From: CAVQBC01 sp963848415
Lineage (GTDB): Bacteria; Actinomycetota; Thermoleophilia; Solirubrobacterales; Solirubrobacteraceae
Reading direction: 5' to 3'
DNA length: 64,000 bases
Assembly: GCA_963848415.1 (NCBI GenBank)
Contig: CAWKDN010000003.1
Coordinates: 321,993-385,992 of the forward strand
How positions within the stretch are numbered: position 1 is the stretch's first letter; every line of letters starts with the position of its first letter. The notes beneath the pieces are model-generated. The model was not told where the DNA came from. It saw only the letters and a program-made list of their open reading frames with translations, and ran no database searches. Shown here piece after piece: positions 8,926-18,096 of the stretch. Position numbers and translations under genes: made by a program.

Positions 8926-9888
8926 TCAGGAGCCCACGGTGAGCACGGCGGAGCCCTCCAGCCGCCCGGCCCGCAGGTCCTCGAGGGCGTCGCCCGCCGC
9001 CTCCAGCGGATAGGCCGTGATCGTCGTGCGCACCGGGATGCGCGCGGCCAGGGCCAGGAACCCGCGGCCGTCGGCGCGGGTGAGGTTCGCCACCGAGCGC
9101 ACGACGCGCTCGCCCCACAGCAGGTCGTAGCCGAAGGCCGGGATGTCGCTCATGTGGATGCCGCCGCAGACGACGACGCCGCCCTTGGCGACCGCGGCGA
9201 GCGCGGCGGGCACGAGCTCTCCGGCCGAGGCGAAGATCAGCGCGGCGTCGAGCGGCTCGGGCGGGCGCTCGTCCGAGCCGCCGGCCCACGCGGCGCCGAG
9301 CGAGCGGGCGAAGGCCTGCGTCTCCTCGTCGCCCGGGCGCGTGAAGGCGAACACCTCGCGGCCCTCGTGCACGGCGACCTGGCAGACGATGTGCGCCGCC
9401 GCGCCGAAGCCGTACATCCCGACCCGGCGCGGATCACCGGCCAGCCGCAGCGTGCGGTGGCCGATCAGCCCGGCGCACAGCAGCGGCGCCGCCTCGAGGT
9501 CGCTGAAGCCGCCGGGCAGCGGCAGGCAGAAGCGCTCGTCGGCGACCACCAGCTCCGCGTAGCCGCCGTCGCGGTCCAGACCGGTGAAGCGCGCCGCGTC
9601 GCACAGGTTCTCGCGGCCGGAGCGGCAGTAGGCGCACGTGCCGTCGGTCCAGCCGAGCCACGGCACGCCGACGCGCTCGCCGGTGTCGGTGCGCTCGGCG
9701 ACGATCTGGTGGCCGGGGACGAGCGGCAGTCGCGGCGCGGTGACCTCGCCGTCGAGGATGTGCAGGTCGGTCCGGCACACCCCGCAGGCTCGCACCCGCA
9801 GGAGCAGCTCGCCCGGCCCGGGCTCGGGGTCCGGGAGGGTCACCGCGCGCAGGGGCGCGCCCGGGCGGTCCAGCTGCATCGCGCGCAC
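8926..9888 (-). CDS. Zinc-dependent alcohol dehydrogenase (MDR family)
   Basis: A 320-residue medium-chain dehydrogenase/reductase. The catalytic zinc motif GVCRTDLHILDGE (Cys near 37) is followed by GHQIVAE with the second ligand His. The structural-zinc lobe is CAYCRSGRENLC near residues 85-96. The nucleotide-binding fold is represented by VGMYGFGAAAHIVCQVA, with GFGAAA in place of the classic GxGxxG. It is slightly shorter than the usual 340-350 residues. The family oxidises alcohols or reduces aldehydes with NAD(P). It is divergent from the GntR-CaiB-HyuAB operon, with 88 bases between the two starts, so the GntR protein may also control it. Its substrate cannot be told from sequence. Confidence 0.88.
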   Translation of the reverse strand: MRAMQLDRPGAPLRAVTLPDPEPGPGELLLRVRACGVCRTDLHILDGEVTAPRLPLVPGHQIVAERTDTGERVGVPWLGWTDGTCAYCRSGRENLCDAARFTGLDRDGGYAELVVADERFCLPLPGGFSDLEAAPLLCAGLIGHRTLRLAGDPRRVGMYGFGAAAHIVCQVAVHEGREVFAFTRPGDEETQAFARSLGAAWAGGSDERPPEPLDAALIFASAGELVPAALAAVAKGGVVVCGGIHMSDIPAFGYDLLWGERVVRSVANLTRADGRGFLALAARIPVRTTITAYPLEAAGDALEDLRAGRLEGSAVLTVGS

Positions 9889-9963
9889 GGGCCAAGTCCA
9901 TCACACCGGGATCGCATGCAGAACGGGCCGGCTCCGGCTTGCGCACGGCCTGTCGTCGTGGTG

Positions 9964-9973
9964 TTGTATGCAA
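9964..9973. promoter_or_regulatory. Candidate GntR/FadR operator
   Basis: The sequence ttgtatgcaa has inverted outer triplets and is close to the TTGTATACAA-like sites used by FCD-subfamily GntR proteins. It lies directly before the gntR start at 9977, between the divergent alcohol dehydrogenase and the gntR operon. It covers the alternative ATG at 9968, which favours 9977 as the start. A single half-perfect site; no second copy was seen. Confidence 0.35.
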
Positions 9974-9976
9974 TCC

Positions 9977-10642
9977 ATGGCGGAGCCGGGGGTCACCGCG
10001 ACGAGCACGATCCGCGTGCGCGACCAGCTGCAGCACGCGATCCTCGAGGGGTCGCTCGAGCCGGGCGAGCGGCTGCGGGCCGAGGCGCTGGCGCAGCGCT
10101 TCGGCACCTCGCGCACGCCCGTCCGCGAGGCGCTGCTGGTGCTCGAGGCCGAGGGGCTCGTCACGCTCGAGCCGCACAAGGGCGCGGTGGTGAGCGCCTT
10201 CGACGGCGCCGACCTGCTCGAGCTCTACGAGATCCGCGCGCTGATCGAGCCGCACGCCGCGGCGCGCGCCGCCGAGCGGATCACCGCGCCGGACAAGGTC
10301 CGCCTGGTGGAGCTGGCCGACCGCGCCGCGGCGCTGGACCCGGCCGTCCCGACGGCCATCGACGAGCACATCGCGCTCAACGTGACCTTCCACCGCACGA
10401 TCCTCGAGGCAGCCGCCAGCCAGCGGCTCACGACGGCGATGCGCGCGGTGGCCGGCATCCCGCGCATCTTCCGCCAGGTGTTCTGGCGCGACGAGGCCCA
10501 GCGCGCGCAGTCGCTCGCCTGCCATCGCGAGCTGGCCGCGGCGGTGCGCGCCGGGCGCCCGCAGATGGCCGAGGCGGTGATGCGCATGCACATCCTCGGC
10601 GCCCGCGACTTCCTCGTCGAGGTCCTGCGCAAGGATGGCTGA
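9977..10642 (+). CDS. GntR-family transcriptional regulator (FCD subfamily)
   Basis: A protein of 221 residues. The N-terminal winged helix has RVRDQLQHAILEGSLEPGERL and the recognition helix region FGTSRTPVREALLVLEAEG, the hallmark of FadR/FCD-type GntR proteins. The C-terminal FCD domain is all-helical, with LYEIRALIEPHAA and the metal-site residues Asp/His in IDEHIALNVTFHRTI and CHREL. FCD regulators bind carboxylate effectors. The gene overlaps the following CoA-transferase gene by 8 bases, so it is the first gene of a translationally coupled operon and probably its local regulator. ATG 9968 is an alternative start, three codons upstream. Confidence 0.9.
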   Translation: MAEPGVTATSTIRVRDQLQHAILEGSLEPGERLRAEALAQRFGTSRTPVREALLVLEAEGLVTLEPHKGAVVSAFDGADLLELYEIRALIEPHAAARAAERITAPDKVRLVELADRAAALDPAVPTAIDEHIALNVTFHRTILEAAASQRLTTAMRAVAGIPRIFRQVFWRDEAQRAQSLACHRELAAAVRAGRPQMAEAVMRMHILGARDFLVEVLRKDG

Positions 10643-11840
10643 GCCGCCGCTCGCCGGCCTGCGCGTGCTCGAGTTCGGCCAGCTGCTGGCCGGGCCCTAC
10701 GTCGGCACGCTGCTGGGGGACTTCGGCGCCGACGTGGTCAAGATCGAGGCGCCGCCGGCGGGCGACCCGATGCGCGACTGGGGCCGCCTGCGCCACAACG
10801 ACCACTCGCTGTGGTGGGCGATCCTCGCCCGCAACAAGCGCTCGGTGACGCTCAACCTGCGCACGGAGCGCGGGCAGGCGCTGGCCGCCGAGCTGTGCGC
10901 GGGCGCCGACGTCGTGGTCGAGAACTTCCGCCCCGGGACGATGGAGAAGTGGGGGCTCGGGCCCGAGCAGGTCCACGCCGCCAACCCGGGCTGCGTCTAC
11001 GCGCGCGTGTCGGGCTACGGGCAGACCGGTCGCCTGCGCGACCGGCCGGGCTTCGCCTCGGCCGGCGAGGCGATCGGCGGGCTGCGCTTCATCAACGGCT
11101 ACCCGGGCGAGGCGCCGCCGCGCAGCGGCATCTCGCTGGGGGACACGCTGGCCGCCCAGTCGGCCTTCCAGGGGATCCTGCTCGCGCTCTACGCGCGCGA
11201 TGCCGGCGGCGCCGCCGGCAGGGGCCAGGTCGTCGACGCGGCCATCACCGACGCCTGCTTCGCGATGCTCGAGTCGGCGGTCACGGAGTACGAGAAGCTC
11301 GGCTTCGTGCGCGAGCCGACCGGCACCCGATTGCCGCGCATCGCCCCCTCCAACGTGTATCGCTCCAGCGACGGCAAGTGGATGGTGATCGCCGCCAACC
11401 ACGACACGCTGTGGCGCCGCCTGGCCACGCTGATGGGTCGGCCCGAGCTGGGCGAGGACGAGCGCTTCGCCACCCACCACGCGCGCGGCGAGCACGAGGA
11501 CCTGTTGGACGAGATCATCGGGGCGTGGGCCGCCGGCTATACGGCGCAGGAGCTCGACGAGCTGGCCAACGCGGCGGGTGTCGTGTGCGCGCCGGTCTAC
11601 TCGATCGCCGACATCTACGACGACGAGCACTTCACCGAGCGCGGGCTGCTCGTGCGCTACGAGGACGAGGTGCACGGCGAGCTGACCGCGCCCGCCCCGG
11701 TGCCGCTGCTCTCGGACACGCCCGGGAGCGTGCGCACGAGCGCCCGCTGGACCGTCGGCGCCGACACCGCCACGGTGCTGGCGGAGCTCGGCGTCGGCAC
11801 GGAGGAGCTCGACCGCCTCGCCGGAGACGGCGTCATCTAA
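10635..11840 (+). CDS. Class III CoA-transferase (CaiB/BaiF family)
   Basis: A 401-residue enzyme with typical family length. The N-terminal block LRVLEFGQLLAGPYVG and GDFGADVVKIE is the CoA-binding Rossmann-like core; NKRSVTLNLRTERG and DVVVENFRPGTMEKWGLG follow. The catalytic aspartate is the Asp in ISLGDTLAAQSAFQG. These enzymes move CoA between two carboxylic acids. It is encoded between a GntR regulator (8-base overlap) and hydantoinase-like genes (17-base gap, with a purine-rich gaggagag ribosome site). This suggests that the operon degrades a compound whose acid product is activated as a CoA thioester. The exact substrate cannot be predicted. Confidence 0.9.
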   Translation: MAEPPLAGLRVLEFGQLLAGPYVGTLLGDFGADVVKIEAPPAGDPMRDWGRLRHNDHSLWWAILARNKRSVTLNLRTERGQALAAELCAGADVVVENFRPGTMEKWGLGPEQVHAANPGCVYARVSGYGQTGRLRDRPGFASAGEAIGGLRFINGYPGEAPPRSGISLGDTLAAQSAFQGILLALYARDAGGAAGRGQVVDAAITDACFAMLESAVTEYEKLGFVREPTGTRLPRIAPSNVYRSSDGKWMVIAANHDTLWRRLATLMGRPELGEDERFATHHARGEHEDLLDEIIGAWAAGYTAQELDELANAAGVVCAPVYSIADIYDDEHFTERGLLVRYEDEVHGELTAPAPVPLLSDTPGSVRTSARWTVGADTATVLAELGVGTEELDRLAGDGVI

Positions 11841-11857
11841 CGAGGGAGAGGAGACGC

Positions 11858-13915
11858 ATGGCCTATCGCCTGGGGGTGGACGTCGGAGGGACGTTCACGG
11901 ACCTGTTCCTGGTCGACGACGAGGACTCGCGCCAGTGGCGGGTCAAGACGCCGTCGACGCCGGCCGACCCGTCCGAGGGCGTGCTCACCGGCGTGCGGCG
12001 GATCTGCGAGGAGGCCGGCATCGGCCCGGACGCGCTCGGCGCCGTGGTGCACGGGACGACCGTCGCGACCAACGCGGTGCTCGAGTCCAAGGGCGCGCGC
12101 GTCGGGCTGATCACCACCCGCGGCTTCGGGCAGATCCTGCACCTCGCGCGCTCCCAGACGCCCGGGCCGCTGGCCGGCTGGATCATCATGCTCAAGCCCG
12201 ACCCGCCGGCCTCGCTGGCCGACACGCGCGAGGCGGCCGAGCGCATGGATGCGCGCGGGGAGACGCTCGTCCCGGTCGACCGCGACCAGGTGGCCGGCAT
12301 CGTGCGCGAACTGGTCGACTCCGGCGTCGAGTCGCTGACCGTGAGCCTGATCAACGCTTACGTCGACGGGCGCCACGAGCGCGAGGTGGCCGCGGTCGTC
12401 GAGGAGCTCTATCCCGGCTTCCCGGTCACCGTCTCCTCCGACGTGCTGCCCGAGTTCCGCGAGTACGAGCGCACGCTCACGGCCTGCCTGAACTCCTACG
12501 TGCGCCCGACGGTCGCCACCTACGTCGACCGGCTGCAGTCCTCGCTGCAGGAGCTCGGGGTCGGCGCCGAGCTCAACGTGCTGCGCTCGGACGCCGGCGT
12601 CATGAGCCCGCGCGAGGCGGCGCGCAACCCGGTCTACGGCGTGCTCTCCGGGCCCTCCGGCGGCGTCGCGGGCGCGCTGCACGTCGCCCAGCGCTCGGGC
12701 CACCCGAACCTGCTGACCTTCGACATGGGCGGCACCTCGACCGACGTCTCGCTCTGCCAGGCGGGCGAGCCGACGATCGGGCGCGAGACGACGATCGGCC
12801 AGTTCACGATCAAGATCCCGTCGATCGACGTCCACACGGTCGGGGCGGGCGGCGGCTCGATCGCCTTCGTCCCGGAGCTGACGGGCGCGCTGCGCGTCGG
12901 CCCCGACTCGGCCGGCGCCGATCCCGGCCCCGCGGCCTACGGGCGCGGCGGCGAGGCGCCGACGGTCACCGACGCCAACGTGGTCGTGGGCCATCTGCCG
13001 CCGCGCCTGATCGGCGGGGAGATGGAGCTCGACGTGGACGCCGCCACCGCTGCGGTCACGACCGTGGCCGAGGCGATGGGCCTGAGCGTCGACCAGGCCG
13101 CCGAGGGCATCCTGAAGATCGTCAACGAGAACATGGCCGGCGCGCTGCGGGTCATCTCCGTCCAGCGCGGGCACGACCCGCGCGAGTTCGGGCTGGTGGC
13201 CTTCGGCGGCGCGGGCCCGCTGCACGCCAACGCGGTCGCCGAGCTGATGGGCTCCTTCCCGGTCATCGTGCCGCCCTCGCCCGGCCTGCTGTGCGCGCTC
13301 GGCGACCTGGTGGCCGACTTCCGCCAGGAGTTCGCCCAGACGCTCATCCGCCTGACCGCCGAGGCGACCGGCCCTGAGCTCGAGGAGATCCTCGGCGGGC
13401 TGGAGGCCCGCGCGCGCGAGTGGATGGACGCCGAGGCGATCGCGCCCGACGACCAGGGGATCGCCTTCGTGGCCGACATGCGCTATCGCGGTCAGGGCTA
13501 CGAGATCCCCGTGTCGCTCGACCACGGCGAGGTGGGGGCGGGTGACCTGGCGGCGCTCGAGGAGCGCTTCAACGGCCTGCACGAGCAGCTCTACGGCTTC
13601 CGCATGCCGGGCACGGCGTCGGAGATCGTCAACCTGCGCGCGGTCGGCTCCGGCGAGCGCCCGAGCCCAGAGCTGGCGGCCGGCAAGCCGGGCGACGCCG
13701 ACGCCGAGGGCGCGCGGGTGGACACCGGCGAGATCCTCTTCGAGGGCGAGCGCCGCCCGACGGCGATCTACGACCGCGCCGGCCTGGCGCCCGGGATGCG
13801 CTTCGCCGGCCCCGCCGTCGTCACCGAGTTCGACTCCACCACCGTCGTGCTCCCCGGCTACCACGCCGAGGTCGACCACCACTACAACGTCCTGATCACC
13901 CCGGAGGCCACCTGA
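11858..13915 (+). CDS. Hydantoinase/oxoprolinase A subunit (HyuA-type, ATP-dependent)
   Basis: 685 residues, starting at ATG 11858 behind GAGGGAGAGGAG. The first residues GVDVGGTFTDLFLV are the phosphate-binding loop of the ASKHA ATPase fold, and VVHGTTVATNAVLE follows. FDMGGTSTDVSLC near residue 290 is the second phosphate loop, and VGAGGGSIAFV is the next conserved block. HyuA proteins activate a cyclic amide or a ketone by ATP-dependent phosphorylation and work as heteromers with HyuB. Relatives include N-methylhydantoin amidohydrolase, 5-oxoprolinase and acetone/acetophenone carboxylases. The stop codon overlaps the hyuB start (TGATG), indicating coupled translation and a fixed subunit ratio. 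Confidence 0.92.
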   Translation: MAYRLGVDVGGTFTDLFLVDDEDSRQWRVKTPSTPADPSEGVLTGVRRICEEAGIGPDALGAVVHGTTVATNAVLESKGARVGLITTRGFGQILHLARSQTPGPLAGWIIMLKPDPPASLADTREAAERMDARGETLVPVDRDQVAGIVRELVDSGVESLTVSLINAYVDGRHEREVAAVVEELYPGFPVTVSSDVLPEFREYERTLTACLNSYVRPTVATYVDRLQSSLQELGVGAELNVLRSDAGVMSPREAARNPVYGVLSGPSGGVAGALHVAQRSGHPNLLTFDMGGTSTDVSLCQAGEPTIGRETTIGQFTIKIPSIDVHTVGAGGGSIAFVPELTGALRVGPDSAGADPGPAAYGRGGEAPTVTDANVVVGHLPPRLIGGEMELDVDAATAAVTTVAEAMGLSVDQAAEGILKIVNENMAGALRVISVQRGHDPREFGLVAFGGAGPLHANAVAELMGSFPVIVPPSPGLLCALGDLVADFRQEFAQTLIRLTAEATGPELEEILGGLEARAREWMDAEAIAPDDQGIAFVADMRYRGQGYEIPVSLDHGEVGAGDLAALEERFNGLHEQLYGFRMPGTASEIVNLRAVGSGERPSPELAAGKPGDADAEGARVDTGEILFEGERRPTAIYDRAGLAPGMRFAGPAVVTEFDSTTVVLPGYHAEVDHHYNVLITPEAT

Positions 13916-16479
13916 TGAGCGCGACCACCGAGGGGCTCCGCGTCGCGGAGATCCCGGACCTCGAGATCGATCCGATCACGGTCGACATCATCGAGAACGC
14001 GCTGCGCCACGCGCGCTTCGAGATGGACGCCGTGCTCTTCCGCAGCGCGATGAGCCCGGTCATCCGCGAGCAGCACGACGAGTTCCCGATGCTCACCGAC
14101 CCGCAGGGGCGGATGGTCGTCGGGCAGTTCGGCGCCTACATCAACGAGATGATGGCCGACTGGGACCGCGGCGTGTACCCCGGCGACGTGATCCTCACGA
14201 GCGACCCCTACAAGTGCTCGGCCTCGATCTCGCACACCAACGACTGGCTCGTGCTGGTGCCGATCTTCTACGAGGACGAGCTGGTCGGCTGGTCCTCGCA
14301 GTTCGGCCACCAGATGGACGCCGGCGGCCGGCTGCCGGGCTCGCTGCCGACCGGCGCGCGGACGATCTTCGAGGAGGGGCTGATCATCCCGCCGCTGAAG
14401 ATCGTCGAGCGCGGCGAGGTGCAGGAGGAGATCCTGCGGCTGATCCTCAACAACGTGCGCCTGCCGGAGATGAACCGCGCCGACCTGTTCGCGATCGTCG
14501 CCGCCTGCCACGCCGGCGAGCGGCGCGTGATGGAGCTCTGCGAGCGCTTCGGCAAGGACGTCTACCTCGCCACCCTGCAGGCGCTGCTGGACCGCACCTA
14601 CGAGGCGATGCGCAAGCTGATCGTGGCCGCCATCCCGGAGGAGCCGCAGACCTTCGAGGACTACATCGACGACGACGGTCTGGGCAACGGCCCCTACCGC
14701 ATGCGGCTGACCATCTGGCGCGAGGGCGACCACGCCTTCTTCGACTGGTCGGGCACGGATCCCCAGGCCATCGGGCCGGTGAACTTCTACCTCTCCGAGG
14801 GGATGTTCAAGATGTTCATCGGGGTCTACCTGATCATGGTCAACGACCCCCAGATCCTCTTCAACGACGGCTTCTATCCGCTGCTGCACGTCGTCATGCC
14901 GGAGGGCTGCCTGCTCAGCCCGCGCTACCCCGCGGCGCTCGGCTGCCGCACACACGGGCTCACGCGGCTCTTCGACGTGCTCGGCGGCGCGCTGTGCAAG
15001 CAGGCGCCGGAGCTCAACACGGCGGCGGGCTACGGGACCTCGCCCTACATGCTCTACAGCGGCTGGGACGAGGGCGGGGAGTTCTTCTACGCGATGGAGA
15101 TCCTCTACGGCGGCATCCCGGGCCGGCCGATCGGCGACGGGATGGACGGCCACAGCTGGTGGCCGCTGTTCGAGAACATCCCGACCGAGTACCTCGAGGC
15201 CTACTACCCATTGCGGATCGACGGCTACACGACCGTCACCGACTCGGGCGGACCCGGCTTCCACCGCGGCGGCAACGGGGTGGAGAAGCGCTACGTCTAC
15301 CTCGAGCCGGGCGAGGTCTCGATCCACGACGACCGCTGGCTCACGCACCCGTGGGGCGTGCTCGGCGGGCTGCCGGGCGAGCGTTCGACCAAGCTCCTGC
15401 GCCGCGCCGACGGGACCGAGCAGGTGCTGCCGGCCAAGTGCGACGAGATCGTCGTGGAGCCGGGCGACATGCTGATCTACCGCACCGCCGGCGGCGGCGG
15501 CTGGAAGGACCGGCTCGACCGTCCCGCCGAGCTGGTGGCCCGCGACGTCGCCTTCGGCCTCGTCTCGGCGGAGGCCGCGCAGACGGGCTACGGCGTCGTG
15601 CTCGGCGCCGACGGCGAGGTGGACGAGGCGGGGACAGAGGCCGAGCGGGCGCGGCAGCGCGACGAGCGCGGCGAGGCGCCCGCGTTCGACTTCGGCCCCT
15701 CGCTGGCCGACACGGTGGCCAACTGCGAGGCCGAGACGGGGCTGCCGGCGCCCAACCCGGCCAAGCCGCTGCGGTGGTCGCCGCTGGAGGACCCGGACGA
15801 CGCGCGGGCGCGCATGCGGGCCGCCTGGGAGGCCGAGCGGGCTGCCAGCGACGGCGCCGGGGCGATGAGCGGTGAGGCCACCGGCTTCGGCGGGGCGGCC
15901 GGCTTCGGCCGCCGCCCGGCCGTGGTGGTCGTCGACCTGATCGAGGGCTTCACCGACCCGGTCTCGCCGCTGGGCTCAGACCTCGACGCCGTCGTCGCGG
16001 CCACCCGCCGCGTGCTCGACCACGCCCGCGCGGCGGAGGTGCCGGTGATCTTCACCACCGTCAGCTACGACGAGGGTGCCGAGGTGGCCGCCGCCGTGTT
16101 CCTGCGCAAGGTCCCGTCGCTGGCGATCCTGCGGCCCGGGTCGCGCTGGATCCGGCTCGACCAGCGCCTCGGCCGCCGCCCGGAGGAGCCGCTGCTGGTC
16201 AAGCCGTTCGCCTCGTCGTTCTTCGCGACGCCGCTGGCGTCGATGCTGGCGGGCTGCGACACCGTCGTCGTCTGCGGCGCCTCGACGTCGGGCTGCGTGC
16301 GCGCCACCGTGGTCGACGCGGTCCAGCACAACCTCTCCGCGGTCGTCCCCTACGAAGCCGTCGGCGACCGCTGGCGCAGCGCCCACGACGCCGCGCTGTT
16401 CGACATCGGCCAGAAGTACGGCGACGTCATGGGCCTCGACGAGGTGATGGTCGCGCTCGGCGGCTCGCGCGCGCCGTAG
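13915..16479 (+). CDS. HyuB-type hydantoinase B subunit fused to a cysteine hydrolase resembling N-carbamoylsarcosine amidase
   Basis: 854 residues in one frame. Residues 1 to about 645 are a full hydantoinase B/oxoprolinase subunit, with DIIENALRHARFEMDAV, ILTSDPYKCSASISHTNDW and the C-terminal GGPGFHRGGNGVEKRY and MLIYRTAGGGGW blocks. After a Gly/Ala linker (about 651-667) comes a complete isochorismatase-fold cysteine hydrolase. Its likely triad is Asp674 (VVVDLIEGF), Lys763 (LLVKPF) and Cys794 (GASTSGCVRATVVDA). The late block DIGQKYGDV resembles N-carbamoylsarcosine amidases. ATP-dependent opening of N-methylhydantoin gives N-carbamoylsarcosine, the substrate of that amidase, so the fusion could join consecutive steps. 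Other carbamoyl substrates are possible. ATG 15865 could also start the second domain separately. Confidence 0.88.
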   Translation: MSATTEGLRVAEIPDLEIDPITVDIIENALRHARFEMDAVLFRSAMSPVIREQHDEFPMLTDPQGRMVVGQFGAYINEMMADWDRGVYPGDVILTSDPYKCSASISHTNDWLVLVPIFYEDELVGWSSQFGHQMDAGGRLPGSLPTGARTIFEEGLIIPPLKIVERGEVQEEILRLILNNVRLPEMNRADLFAIVAACHAGERRVMELCERFGKDVYLATLQALLDRTYEAMRKLIVAAIPEEPQTFEDYIDDDGLGNGPYRMRLTIWREGDHAFFDWSGTDPQAIGPVNFYLSEGMFKMFIGVYLIMVNDPQILFNDGFYPLLHVVMPEGCLLSPRYPAALGCRTHGLTRLFDVLGGALCKQAPELNTAAGYGTSPYMLYSGWDEGGEFFYAMEILYGGIPGRPIGDGMDGHSWWPLFENIPTEYLEAYYPLRIDGYTTVTDSGGPGFHRGGNGVEKRYVYLEPGEVSIHDDRWLTHPWGVLGGLPGERSTKLLRRADGTEQVLPAKCDEIVVEPGDMLIYRTAGGGGWKDRLDRPAELVARDVAFGLVSAEAAQTGYGVVLGADGEVDEAGTEAERARQRDERGEAPAFDFGPSLADTVANCEAETGLPAPNPAKPLRWSPLEDPDDARARMRAAWEAERAASDGAGAMSGEATGFGGAAGFGRRPAVVVVDLIEGFTDPVSPLGSDLDAVVAATRRVLDHARAAEVPVIFTTVSYDEGAEVAAAVFLRKVPSLAILRPGSRWIRLDQRLGRRPEEPLLVKPFASSFFATPLASMLAGCDTVVVCGASTSGCVRATVVDAVQHNLSAVVPYEAVGDRWRSAHDAALFDIGQKYGDVMGLDEVMVALGGSRAP

Positions 16480-16495
16480 GGCGCGGCGGCCCGCG

Positions 16496-18096
16496 TCACG
16501 TGTTTCGCGCGCAGGCGCGCCCCGGCAAGGGGCCGCTGCGCGCGGAGTGCCGCCGGATCTCGTCGGCGTACTCGGACTTGAAGGTCCCCGCCACCCGCCG
16601 GTCCTCGCTCATCAGCGTGTACTCAGAGAGCCAGAACGGATACAGGTTGTGCGAGCCGACCCCGATCGCGCAGTTGTCGACCATGCCGAGCTTGCTGTGG
16701 TTGGCGATCTTGTTGAACTCCGCCGGCGCGTTCGGCCACACGCGCGAGGGCCCGAAGCGGATGGAGCGCAGCCGGAAGTGCTCGTCGACGGCGCGCGCGG
16801 CCCGTCCGGGATCGCGCGCCAGCGCGCGCGTGCGGGCGAGCACCGCGCTCGAGGTCTGGCGCAGCGAGGTCGTGTTGGAGTAGGAGACCCCCTCGCTGAT
16901 GGTGGCGCCGGGGGTCGAGATCACCACGCGCACGTCGACGCCGTCCAGCAGCCGGCCCGCGATGGCGTCGAGCAGGCGCCGGTCGAAGCGCGGGCTGATG
17001 CCCGGCTGCGGCGGCTGGCAGAGCCCGTGCAGATCCTGCTGGGCGATGAACACCGACGACGGGCGGACCGGATCAGCGCCCGCAGGCCGGTGCCGGCCGG
17101 GTCACGACGATCGAACGCCGGCCAGTAGGCCCGGTCGTTGGTCCAGTCGGGGCTCTCGGTCGCCGGCGTGAAGAACGGCAGTCCGGTCGGGCACGGCGAG
17201 GGGTCGTCGGGCGCGCCCCGGCCGCTGGGCCGGGTGGGCCCGCTCGGTGGCCTGACACCCAAGAGGCTGAGCCGGCCGAAGCCGAGCACGTCGACGCGCC
17301 CCGCGCGCGGCGCCCGCGGGGGCCGGATGGCGGCCGGGCAGGTCCGCGGCGTGCCGGGGCCGTAGGCGACGGCGGCGCCGTTGATCGCGGTCGGCGGCGT
17401 CGAGCGGGCGGTCACGCACGCTGCGCGCCACAGCGTGTTCGCCCACTTGTGCACGCCGGCGCTCACCGGCCCCTCGACGCGCGGCGTCACGTCGTGGACC
17501 GGGTTGGTGAGCGGCGACCGCGGATAGCCCTGGACATAGTCCGAGCCCCACAGGTTGTGGCCGCCCACCAGCGCGACGCGGCCATCGACGGCGATCGTCT
17601 TCGAGTGGTTGAAGCTCAACGAGGGCAACGTCGCCGGCGTCCCGAGCGGCGGGAAGCGGTAGGCGGCGACGATCACGCGCGCGTCGCCGGAGATCGCCGC
17701 CGCGAGCTGGTCGGCGTAGGCCTGCGCCGGGCTCTCGGGCAGCGAGACCGCGCACGGCGGCGCACAGCCGCCGAGCACGCGGATCACCGGCCGCTGCCCG
17801 CCCGCGTAGGCGCGGCGGAGCCCGCGCACGATCGCGTCGCGGAAGGCGCCGAACGGGAACGGGATCAGCGTCGTGAGGTCGACGACCGTACGCGCGCCCG
17901 CGAGGTCGCGCTCGAGCGTGCGCTCAAAGCGCGGGATCCCCTCGGGGCGAGTGCACGCGCGCTGGCCCCAGCAGTCCGGCGTCTGCAGGATCCAGGAGTC
18001 CAGCCGGCCGTCGGCACCGACGAACGCGTTGCCCGAGGTCCGGTGGTAGGCGATCCCCGCCCCTCCGGGCTCAGCCCGGCGGGAACGGCCCCGCAC
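16496..18096 (-). pseudogene. Phospholipase D-like protein with one frameshift
   Basis: Two minus-strand frames give one protein of about 530 residues with two PLD catalytic motifs. The first is HSKTIAVDGRVALVGGHN, close to the HxKx4D pattern with the GGHN tail. The second, in the other frame, is HSKLGMVDNCAIGVGSHN. The frame changes near 17060, between LRALIRSAR and SSVFIAQQDLHG, and a one-base indel in the cgtcgtcgg run would repair it. Two HKD motifs are needed for activity, so the break would inactivate the enzyme if real. Trp- and Cys-containing segments suggest an extracytoplasmic protein, but no clear signal peptide follows the start at 18096. The 5' end overlaps the HMG-CoA lyase gene by 26 bases. 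Confidence 0.7.

Noticed and set aside
11837..13882. Minus-strand open frame opposite hyuA
   Set aside because: Antisense shadow; the plus strand encodes a full HyuA protein with both phosphate loops.
15865..16479. Separate isochorismatase gene starting at the internal ATG
   Set aside because: The frame is continuous with HyuB, with no stop and no convincing ribosome site before this ATG; kept as an alternative only.
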